Assembly (NCBI GenBank): GCA_025992855.1 | Contig: DAJPGB010000001.1 | Span: forward strand, 2,108,001 to 2,172,000 | DNA: 64,000 bases | Direction: 5' to 3' | Source of the DNA: Coriobacteriaceae bacterium | Lineage (GTDB): Bacteria > Actinomycetota > Coriobacteriia > Coriobacteriales > Coriobacteriaceae | Part shown: piece by piece, positions 57,786 through 64,000 of the stretch | Layout of the letters: the number at the start of each line of letters is the position of its first letter | Numbering within the stretch: the first letter of the stretch is position 1 | The notes under the pieces: generated by a model | Told to the model about the DNA's origin: nothing | Databases searched by the model: none | Seen by the model: the letters and a program-made list of their open reading frames with translations, nothing else | Made by a program: the position numbers and the translations under genes

Positions 57786-58280
57786 TTACTCCTTAACGGT
57801 TTTCTGTAGCAGGCAGACGGCCCAGGCGCCGATTCCCTCGCCCTGGCCTTCCCAACCGAGCTTTTCGGTCGTAGTGGCGGCGACGCCCACGTTTTCGACG
57901 TCAACGCCCAGGGCATGGGCAAGGTTGGCGCGCATGGCATCGCGATGCGGGGTGATCTTAGGCTGCTGGCAGGCAATGGTGCAATCGGCATCGACAAACT
58001 CAAAGCCCAGCTCACGCGCATAGTCCATCACGCGGGCAAGCAGCACCATCGAATCGGCACCCTCGTAGGCGGGATCGGTGTCGGGGAATAGCTTGCCGAT
58101 GTCTCCCCCACGGCAGGCGCCCAGAATGGCGTCGGCCAAGGCGTGCGCGAGCACATCGGCATCCGAGTGGCCCAGCAGGCCGCGCTCGTAGGGAATGTCG
58201 ACACCGCCGATGATACATCGACGCCCCTCCACCAGACGGTGAACGTCGTAGCCATGGCCAATGCGCAGGTTACTGAACAT
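57786..58280 (-). CDS. ispF: 2-C-methyl-D-erythritol 2,4-cyclodiphosphate synthase
   Basis: Cyclises CDP-methylerythritol phosphate in the MEP isoprenoid pathway. The 164-residue protein has the zinc/substrate motifs GHGYDVHRL (8-16), LLGHSDADVLAHALADAILG and TTEKLGWEGQGEGI. ATG 58280 lies inside the end of ispD (11-nt overlap), indicating coupling to the enzyme two steps earlier in the pathway. Confidence 0.96.
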   Translation of the reverse strand: MFSNLRIGHGYDVHRLVEGRRCIIGGVDIPYERGLLGHSDADVLAHALADAILGACRGGDIGKLFPDTDPAYEGADSMVLLARVMDYARELGFEFVDADCTIACQQPKITPHRDAMRANLAHALGVDVENVGVAATTTEKLGWEGQGEGIGAWAVCLLQKTVKE

Positions 58281-58998
58281 GGGGAAGGTCCTCTCCCTCG
58301 GCCATGCGGCCAAGCAGAATCGCGGTTACGGGACGCAGGTCCTCGGGCACCGTCACCTTAAGGTTATCGCGTGGGCTCTGGACGCAGCGGACGCGCCCAC
58401 CCATGCGCTCGACCAGCGACGAATCATCGGTACCGATAAAGCCCTCGGCAATGGCTGCAGCGTGGGCGCGCTTCATAGCATCGACGCTAAAGATCTGCGG
58501 CGTCTGCGCTGCCCAGTAGAGTTCACGCGGCGGCGTCTCGACGATATTATCGCCGTCAACGATCTTGAGCGTGTCGATCGCGGGCTGACCGCACACGACA
58601 CCGTCGAGGGCACGGTCGCTCACGAGCACGTCGATAGCGTGGTCGATGGCCTCGGTCGTAATGAGCGGACGAGCGCCGTCGTGGATGGCGACATATTCGA
58701 AACCCGCCGGAACCGCATGCACGCCGGCACGGGTGGAATCCTGACGGGTATCGCCGGCATCGGCAAAGCTGATGGGCGTGTCATAGTCAAACGGGTCAAT
58801 GGCCAGGCGGCGCATCTCGGCACGGCGCTCGGCAGGGCAAACCACGACGATATGGCCGACCTTATCGCTACGATCGAACGCGCGGATGGACCAGCTCATG
58901 AGCGGACGGCCCGCCACATTAACGAGCTGCTTGCCGCCGGGATTTCCAAAGCGCTGGCCGCTGCCGCCGGCAACGACCACGGCGCATACGGGCGCCAT
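58270..58998 (-). CDS. ispD: 2-C-methyl-D-erythritol 4-phosphate cytidylyltransferase
   Basis: Makes CDP-methylerythritol in the MEP pathway. The 242-residue nucleotidyltransferase has VVAGGSGQRFGNPGGKQLV (8-26), HDGARPLIT and the C-terminal GTDDSSLVE and DNLKVTVPEDL. The start ATG shares one base with the disA stop. IspE, the intermediate enzyme, is not in the window. Confidence 0.95.
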   Translation of the reverse strand: MAPVCAVVVAGGSGQRFGNPGGKQLVNVAGRPLMSWSIRAFDRSDKVGHIVVVCPAERRAEMRRLAIDPFDYDTPISFADAGDTRQDSTRAGVHAVPAGFEYVAIHDGARPLITTEAIDHAIDVLVSDRALDGVVCGQPAIDTLKIVDGDNIVETPPRELYWAAQTPQIFSVDAMKRAHAAAIAEGFIGTDDSSLVERMGGRVRCVQSPRDNLKVTVPEDLRPVTAILLGRMAEGEDLPHVQ

Positions 58999-60065
58999 TA
59001 TGCGTTCCCCTGTTTGGTGCCCTTCATGCGGTACAGCGAGTCCGCAAGAATGGCAGGGTTGTTGACGCCAAAGTCGCCCAAGCGCTCCGGATCCTCGCTG
59101 ATGTCGTCCATGAGCTCCTGCAGCGAGCCGTACTCGTCGACGATCTTCTCGGCCACGCCGTCGCGCACGACGGACACGCGCGAAAGCGTGCGCAGGCCCA
59201 GCGGCGTCATGACGGAGTCCTCGTCCAAGTCGTCATAGCCCAGAACTGCCGCCACGTGCTGCGGGTCGGACAGGTCCTTAGGCGTCATACGGCTCAGCTC
59301 GGCGCGAATCTTCTCGGCGTTGGCCTCAGAGGAATCGCTCGCGTAGTCGCGGATCATCAAGTCGTATTCGGTATCCATGCTGGAGCCCGCGAGCTGCTCG
59401 AGCTGCATCTGCACGAGCTTACCCTGGTTACCCAGCTTGACAATGCAATCCTTAAGCTCGGTCTTTGCCTGCTGCATGATCTCGAAGCTCGAGAAAATAC
59501 CGGTAATGTCGGCGAGTGTGACGTAGTCGTCGAGCTCGAGGGCCGTTAGGCGCAGCAGGGAGCGATCGAGCGACTGACGGGTAGTCTGGAGCGTGGCGAC
59601 GAGCTGGTTGACCGAACTCATGATGGTGGTGACGGGCTGGATCTCGTAGCTCTTGCCGTGGACGTACACGTTGACGACGGCACGACGGGCCGAGACCGAG
59701 ATCACGATGGCATCGGTGAGCACCGACATGCGAGCGGCGGTGCGGTGACGCATGCCCGTCTCGCTCGTGGCAAGCGAGGGATCGGGATTGAGGTGGAAGT
59801 TGGCGCGCAGGATCTGGGTGAGGTCGCCGTCGATGACGATGGCACCGTCCATCTTGGAGAGCTCGAACAGACGGTTCGAGGTGAACGAAATGTTGAGCGG
59901 GAAGCCGTCGTTACCGGCAGCGAGCACGTTTTCGGTGTCGCCGACGCAGATAAGGGCGCCCAGGTGACCGGCGATGATCATGTCGAGGGCGGTGCGGATC
60001 GGCTGACCAGGTGCCGTCAGGCGGATGGCCTGTTCCATACGCTTTTGCAGCTCGTTCTTATCCAA
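58998..60065 (-). CDS. disA: DNA integrity scanning diadenylate cyclase DisA
   Basis: Makes the second messenger c-di-AMP and monitors DNA damage. The 355-residue protein has the DAC domain with Asp73-Gly-Ala and Arg106-His-Arg (GMRHRTAAR), a middle helical spine and a C-terminal helix-hairpin-helix DNA-binding domain (about 285-345, LGLRTLSRVSVVRDGVAEKI). The start codon appears to be TTG at 60065 after GGGAG. It heads the disA-ispD-ispF pair and cysS. Confidence 0.95.
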   Translation of the reverse strand: MDKNELQKRMEQAIRLTAPGQPIRTALDMIIAGHLGALICVGDTENVLAAGNDGFPLNISFTSNRLFELSKMDGAIVIDGDLTQILRANFHLNPDPSLATSETGMRHRTAARMSVLTDAIVISVSARRAVVNVYVHGKSYEIQPVTTIMSSVNQLVATLQTTRQSLDRSLLRLTALELDDYVTLADITGIFSSFEIMQQAKTELKDCIVKLGNQGKLVQMQLEQLAGSSMDTEYDLMIRDYASDSSEANAEKIRAELSRMTPKDLSDPQHVAAVLGYDDLDEDSVMTPLGLRTLSRVSVVRDGVAEKIVDEYGSLQELMDDISEDPERLGDFGVNNPAILADSLYRMKGTKQGNA

Positions 60066-60173
60066 GGCATCGCTCCCATCGTATACGCTCCATAAACGCT
60101 AAATAGTTTCTCACGGTTTGTCCCCGCAGCGCTTGCGAAATCCGATGCTTACAGAATGAGCGAACACCGCTTA

Positions 60174-60200
60174 GGTAGCTCATTTGGGACGGGGTTCTTT
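60174..60200. repeat. Single arm related to the perfect 38-bp hairpin
   Basis: GGTAGCTCATTTGGGACGGG and a following GTTCTTTT match one arm of the inverted repeat at 28159 with a few changes, but the second arm is missing. It lies in the disA-mntP divergent gap. Confidence 0.5.
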
Positions 60201-60225
60201 TGACTGCTCGTGTGGTAGCATCGGG

Positions 60226-60292
60226 TCTCATATTAATGAGGGAGTAGTCGCGTAATCGGGCTCGCCCGCAGAGAGGGAGCCAGACTATGGGA
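60226..60292 (+). promoter_or_regulatory. Probable Mn(II) riboswitch (yybP-ykoY type) ahead of mntP
   Basis: The leader holds GAGGGAGTAG (60237-60246) and GAGCCAGACT (60277-60286), which resemble the paired 5' and 3' conserved halves of yybP-ykoY riboswitches, with a small hairpin CGGG/CCCG between. TCTCATA (60226-60232) can pair with TATGGGA (60286-60292), which would enclose the mntP start codon. The downstream manganese exporter supports the call. Confidence 0.55.
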
Positions 60293-60871
60293 CTCGCAGA
60301 GCTCGTGCTGCTCGCCGTTGGCCTTTCGATGGACGCTTTTGCCGTTTCCATCTGCAAGGGTCTCGGCATGAAAAAGATCAACCTTAAAGTCGCCGTGGTG
60401 CTCGGCCTATTCTTTGGCGGCTTCCAGGCCGGCATGCCCGTAATCGGATGGGCGCTCGGCAGTCAATTCATGGGCATCATCGGACCGATCGACCATTGGA
60501 TCGCCTTTATCCTTCTGGCCTTTATCGGCGGCAAAATGCTGTGGGAAGCCTTTTCCGAAGACGAAGATGAGGACGAAGGCGACGACAAGGATGCCGAAAA
60601 GATTGACCTGGTAGAATACCTGATCCTCGCCATCGCTACCTCAATCGACGCCCTAGCCGTAGGCATCTCGTTTGCGGCGCTCTCGGTTGACATCGTTCCC
60701 GCTGTATCGCTTATCGGCGTCACAACGTTTATCTTCTCCGTCGCCGGCGTAGCGATCGGCCACACCTTTGGCGCGCGCTACGAAAAACCCGCCACCATCG
60801 TGGGTGGCGTCGTGCTCATCCTCATCGGGCTTAAGATCTTGCTTGAGCATCTGGGGATTCTCACGATATAA
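60287..60871 (+). CDS. mntP: Manganese efflux pump MntP
   Basis: Exports Mn(II). The 194-residue, six-helix protein has the two inverted repeats with conserved aspartates in GLSMDAFAVSICKG (Asp16) and ATSIDALAVGISFA (about Asp118), and an acidic cytoplasmic loop (EDEDEDEGDDKDAEK). The start ATG lies at the 3' edge of the candidate riboswitch, so translation control by Mn is likely. Confidence 0.92.
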   Translation: MGLAELVLLAVGLSMDAFAVSICKGLGMKKINLKVAVVLGLFFGGFQAGMPVIGWALGSQFMGIIGPIDHWIAFILLAFIGGKMLWEAFSEDEDEDEGDDKDAEKIDLVEYLILAIATSIDALAVGISFAALSVDIVPAVSLIGVTTFIFSVAGVAIGHTFGARYEKPATIVGGVVLILIGLKILLEHLGILTI

Positions 60872-60903
60872 AAACGCCTCTCATAAGCTCAACGTCAATG
60901 TAG

Positions 60904-60937
60904 AGGCCTTATGCAGAGTTTTGCATGAGGCCTTTTC
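60904..60937 (+). terminator. Terminator of mntP
   Basis: AGGCCTTATGCA pairs with TGCATGAGGCCT (one mismatch) and is followed by TTTT. The hairpin top contains one HipB-type operator (60912-60925). Confidence 0.8.
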
Positions 60938-60979
60938 GTGCAGACTTTTGCATGTCATACTGATATGCAAAAGTCTGCA
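60912..60979 (+). promoter_or_regulatory. Three TGCA-N6-TGCA operators of hipBA
   Basis: Palindromes TGCAGAGTTTTGCA (60912), TGCAGACTTTTGCA (60939) and TGCAAAAGTCTGCA (60966) are evenly spaced 27 nt apart just before hipB. The last two are exact reverse complements within a 15-bp inverted repeat. HipB proteins are known to bind palindromic operators and autorepress; the assignment is by position and symmetry. Confidence 0.75.
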
Positions 60980-60993
60980 TGTTGGAGATCGCC

Positions 60994-61464
60994 ATGGATA
61001 CCCTTCCCATCACCACGCCGCGCCAAGCTGGCATCTATGTGCGTCAGGCACGCGAGTCGCAGGGAATCACCCGTGCGACCCTCGCTAAAAAAGCCGGTGT
61101 TTCGGAGCGTCTGCTCGCATCGCTCGAGCTAGGAGACGCCACCGGCATTCGACTCGACAAGCTGCTGACGATTTTCAATGCTCTTGGACTGGCACTCGCC
61201 GCTCAAGGGGATATCGGCGAAGCGAAAAACGAGCGACCAGTCGACGCCCCGCATGCCAATCCGCTGCCTCGCAGCATCCCCAGGCGCCATCACACTCAAC
61301 GTCCTCATCATCGCAACCGTCGTAGTACCCCCATTCCGGCTCTTGCAGATGCCCCCTTTACATCCGCACTCTACGACGAGGTCTTCGCCGATTTCGCCAT
61401 GTCCAATCTCGGAGTCTCGATTGCCGCAAACGTATCTAACCAAACCAAGCCCGAAGGGAAATAG
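60994..61464 (+). CDS. hipB: HipB-like antitoxin, HTH XRE family
   Basis: A 156-residue DNA-binding antitoxin: XRE helix-turn-helix in GIYVRQARESQGITRATLAK through LASLELGDATGIRLDKLLTI (about 13-65). A Pro/His/Arg-rich disordered segment (about 92-118) and a C-terminal tail follow, longer than E. coli HipB. ATG 60994 follows TTGGAG. It ends 3 nt before hipA, the standard antitoxin-first order. Confidence 0.85.
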   Translation: MDTLPITTPRQAGIYVRQARESQGITRATLAKKAGVSERLLASLELGDATGIRLDKLLTIFNALGLALAAQGDIGEAKNERPVDAPHANPLPRSIPRRHHTQRPHHRNRRSTPIPALADAPFTSALYDEVFADFAMSNLGVSIAANVSNQTKPEGK

Positions 61465-61467
61465 CCA

Positions 61468-62772
61468 ATGGCCAGAACATCACTTCGGACCATTATTTGC
61501 GACGTACCTGCGGGAACGCTCACGCAAGATGAGAACGGTCTTATCAGTTTTACCTACGATCATGACTATGACGGGCCAGCCCTATCGACCAACATACCCG
61601 TATCGAATCGCACATACGGACAACAGGTCATGAATCCGTACCTGTTTGGCCTTCTACCCGACAGCGAGGACCAGCGAAAAGCGATTGCCGCCGAATTCGA
61701 CGTTAGGCCCAACAATCCCGTTGCGTTGCTCAGCCATATCGGACTCGACTGTCCGGGCGGAGTGCAGTTTTGTGCCGAAGAAGATGCCGATGCCGTCCTG
61801 CATCGCGCTGGCGAATACCGCCCTATAGACGACCACGAAATTGCTCTCCGTCTCAAGTCGATCAGAGATGACCGCGATGCATCGTGGATGGGTCTAGATG
61901 AAAGTTGGTCACTCGGAGGCAATCAGGGCAAGTTCGCGCTCGCGTTCATAGACGGTCGCTGGTGCGAATGCGTAGGTTCCTCGCCCACGACGCATATTTT
62001 CAAAAATGGCGTTATCGGATTTAAACTCGAGGCTCTGAATGAGTTTGTCTGCATGAAAAGCGCCCAGCGCGCGGGTATCGCAACGGCGAACGTTGAGTAT
62101 CGCTTATTTGAGGACGAACCCGCCCTCATTGTTGAGCGATATGACCGCGTGAAAGTCAAAGACGGAACAATCATGCGTCTACACCAAGAAGACCTCTGTC
62201 AGGCTCTTGGAGTGATGCCCGCTCAAAAGTACACGGCAGACGGCGGCCCGACCGCACGCGATATTCAGGAACTCCTCGTCAATACGAGCCACCATCAACT
62301 TAACCTGTATCTGTTTACGCAGATACTTTTCTTTAACGCCATCATCGGCGCACCGGACGCGCATGCGAAGAACTATTCCCTGCTTCTTGGAAACGGCGGC
62401 ACAGCTATGATGGCCCGTATGTATGACGTTGCATCGGGGCTGGCATACGAACGCATGCGGCGAAAAGCGCGCCTTGCCATGAGCGTTGGCGGCGAAAATC
62501 GTGTGGGGCGCTTCGGTCCAGGCGCTATCCGCCGATACCACGGTATGGGCGACCCCGCGCTGGAGGCGGCGCTCACCGATGCCGGGCTATCCGAGAAGTT
62601 TTGCTTTGCGACCATGATGGACCTCGCCTACGAGGTACCCATTTGCATGGAAGAGGTCATGGACGAATACGCCGACCTGCCCGGCATGGCGGACCTGCGC
62701 GAGCACATGCTCGGCCCCGTCCGCGAAAACTGCCAGCGCGCCCTCGACCTCATCAAGGCGGATATGGGCTAG
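61468..62772 (+). CDS. hipA: HipA-like serine/threonine kinase toxin
   Basis: HipA kinases phosphorylate translation targets (GltX in E. coli) and cause dormancy. The 434-residue protein has the N-terminal HipA domain, the Gly-rich loop SLGGNQGK (148-155), lysine in HIFKNG, ERYDR, and the catalytic GAPDAHAKN (294-302) and MYDVAS with Asp320. The kinase residues look intact, so it is probably active and held by HipB. Confidence 0.9.
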   Translation: MARTSLRTIICDVPAGTLTQDENGLISFTYDHDYDGPALSTNIPVSNRTYGQQVMNPYLFGLLPDSEDQRKAIAAEFDVRPNNPVALLSHIGLDCPGGVQFCAEEDADAVLHRAGEYRPIDDHEIALRLKSIRDDRDASWMGLDESWSLGGNQGKFALAFIDGRWCECVGSSPTTHIFKNGVIGFKLEALNEFVCMKSAQRAGIATANVEYRLFEDEPALIVERYDRVKVKDGTIMRLHQEDLCQALGVMPAQKYTADGGPTARDIQELLVNTSHHQLNLYLFTQILFFNAIIGAPDAHAKNYSLLLGNGGTAMMARMYDVASGLAYERMRRKARLAMSVGGENRVGRFGPGAIRRYHGMGDPALEAALTDAGLSEKFCFATMMDLAYEVPICMEEVMDEYADLPGMADLREHMLGPVRENCQRALDLIKADMG

Positions 62773-62804
62773 GTGTCCGTAATCTCCCATTTCCCAAAAG
62801 AAGA

Positions 62805-62841
62805 GAGGGGGCACCCGTCGCAAAAGCTCGGGTGCCCCCTC
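62805..62841. terminator. Bidirectional terminator between hipA and pepD
   Basis: Perfect 12-bp stem GAGGGGGCACCC / GGGTGCCCCCTC between two convergent genes. Confidence 0.75.
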
Positions 62842-62897
62842 ACGCAATGTCATTTGCAATCCACCAGCACGTGGCTCGGACTGCTGCTAGCGAACCT

Positions 62898-64000
62898 TTA
62901 CGCAGCGAGGCGCTTTAGGACGTCGATGAGCAGCTCGTAGAAGCGCTCGGCAGAAGCGAGCTCCATGCTCTCGTCCGGGGTGTGGACATCGGAGAGCGTC
63001 GGGCCCACGGCGATGGCGTCCAGGCCGTGCAGGGCCTCGGCAAACAGGCCGCACTCAAGGCCGGCGTGAATGGACTCGATGCGCAGCTCGGAGCCAAAGA
63101 GCTCGCGATAGCTCTCGACAAAGACGTCGCGGACCGGCGAATGCTCAGCATAGCTCCAACCGGGATACTCGAACTCAAACTTGGCGTCGAAGCCCAGGAC
63201 ATCGGCAAGCGTCTGCAGACGATCCTTGAACTCGTTCTGTAGCGAGGTAATCGAGGAGCGCGGGGACAGCATGATCTTGACTTGGTCGTCAGAGGTGGCA
63301 ACCACGCCGATGTTGGAGGAAACCTCGACGGAGCCGTCGGTGGCGACGTTGCGGCGAATCACGCCGTTAGGAGCAAGACGCAGGGCGCGGATGAGGGCAA
63401 GCGCGGACTTCTGGTCCATGGCCTCGACCTCAGTGTTGTCGGCAATCTCAACCGTGCAGGTAAAGCCGGGGTCGAAGACCTCGAGCTCGGCAGTAACGTC
63501 GGCGATGATGCCCTTTGCGATCTGGGCCGCGGCCTCGGCTGCAGCGTGGTCGGCGTAGACCAGAACAGCCTTGCACTCACGGTTGATGGCGTTGTCCTTG
63601 GTGCCGCCGTTAAAGCTAACGATGGCGGGCTCGCCGGCAACCATCAGGCGGTCGATGATGCGGGCCATGATGAGGTTGCCGTTGCCGCGCTCCAGGTTGA
63701 TATCGCTGCCGGAGTGGCCGCCCAGCAGGCCGGAGATGTCGAGCGTGAGGGTGCTACCGGTCTTGTGCTCGCGTACGATTGGGCAGGTGTAGGTAACGAC
63801 GACGCCGCCGGCGCAGCTGACGGTGGCCACGCCCTCTTCCTCGGAGTCGAGGTTAATCATGGTGCGGGCGCTAATCTGGGACTTGTCGAGCGTCTCGGCG
63901 CCGACCAGGCCAGTCTCCTCGTCGGTGGTGAACACGCACTCGAGGGCGGGGTGAATGATCGAATCGTCATCGAGAACAGTGAGCATCAGAGCGACGGCAA
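62898..64000 (-). CDS. pepD: Cytosolic beta-alanyl/Xaa-His dipeptidase PepD family (partial)
   Basis: Metallopeptidase of the M20 family that cleaves small peptides. The visible C-terminal part has the metal-site region CVFTTDEETGLVGAE, INLDSEEEG, LLGGHSGSDINLERGNGN and the C-terminal IHAGLECGLFAE and GPTLSDVHTPDESM. The reverse-strand frame is still open at 64000 (AVALM), so the N-terminus lies outside the window. The family assignment is firm; substrate preference is not. Confidence 0.9.
   Translation of the reverse strand, partial: AVALMLTVLDDDSIIHPALECVFTTDEETGLVGAETLDKSQISARTMINLDSEEEGVATVSCAGGVVVTYTCPIVREHKTGSTLTLDISGLLGGHSGSDINLERGNGNLIMARIIDRLMVAGEPAIVSFNGGTKDNAINRECKAVLVYADHAAAEAAAQIAKGIIADVTAELEVFDPGFTCTVEIADNTEVEAMDQKSALALIRALRLAPNGVIRRNVATDGSVEVSSNIGVVATSDDQVKIMLSPRSSITSLQNEFKDRLQTLADVLGFDAKFEFEYPGWSYAEHSPVRDVFVESYRELFGSELRIESIHAGLECGLFAEALHGLDAIAVGPTLSDVHTPDESMELASAERFYELLIDVLKRLAA

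Overview
This window looks like a chromosomal segment of a Coriobacteriia genome, most likely Collinsella or a close relative (inference). The grounds are high GC, mostly leading-strand (-) housekeeping genes, actinobacterial-style RNA polymerase and ribosomal proteins, and a Streptococcus-like FabK fatty-acid cluster. No phage, IS transposase, CRISPR array or rRNA operon is visible.

Region by region. (1) 1-6.2 kb (-): type II fatty-acid operon fabH-acpP-fabK-fabD-fabG-fabF-accB-fabZ-accC, with the biotin ligase gene birA divergent from it. BirA would load biotin onto AccB. (2) 7.2-10.7 kb (-): rpsL-rpsG-fusA-rpsJ. (3) 11.2-12.7 kb (-): an ECF sigma factor and a membrane partner. (4) 13-23.8 kb (-): rplJ-rplL, galU, rpoB-rpoC. 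(5) 24-49 kb, mixed strands: a block of metabolism and transport genes, comprising an aminotransferase, DNA-repair glycosylase, GH13 amylase, MFS exporter, FeoAB, esterase, PTS IIA, AsnRS, WYL regulator, a TrpXYZ-type ABC transporter, MscS, a ParB-like/BMP protein, a phosphoesterase, and a leuL-leuA-leuC-leuD-leuB operon with a leader-peptide attenuator. (6) 49-53.6 kb (-): tRNA-Tyr, tRNA-Thr, tRNA-Met, tuf, rpmG, tRNA-Trp, secE, nusG, rplK, rplA. (7) 54.2-60 kb (-): tRNA-Thr and disA-ispD-ispF-cysS-rlmB-rae1. (8) 60-64 kb: mntP with a probable Mn riboswitch, a hipBA toxin-antitoxin pair with three operators, and the start-less part of pepD.

Read on the minus strand from 60 kb downward, the backbone (disA..rae1, rpmG-secE-nusG-rplKA, rplJL, rpoBC, rpsLG-fusA-rpsJ) reproduces the classical bacterial order. 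It is interrupted by a roughly 25-kb accessory block between rplA and rplJ.

The most unusual content is intergenic. Four elements share a conserved 64-69 nt core (internal hairpin with compensatory changes) but are each closed by a different, location-specific inverted repeat of 20-36 bp. Two arrays carry 15-nt half-repeats in strictly alternating orientation with 16-nt spacers (31-nt period). Two more arrays have 15-nt half-repeats with exactly 25-nt spacers (40-nt period). Further hairpin families have a GGGACAGG core. None of these is explained by the coding genes, and they are the best candidates for an undescribed system.
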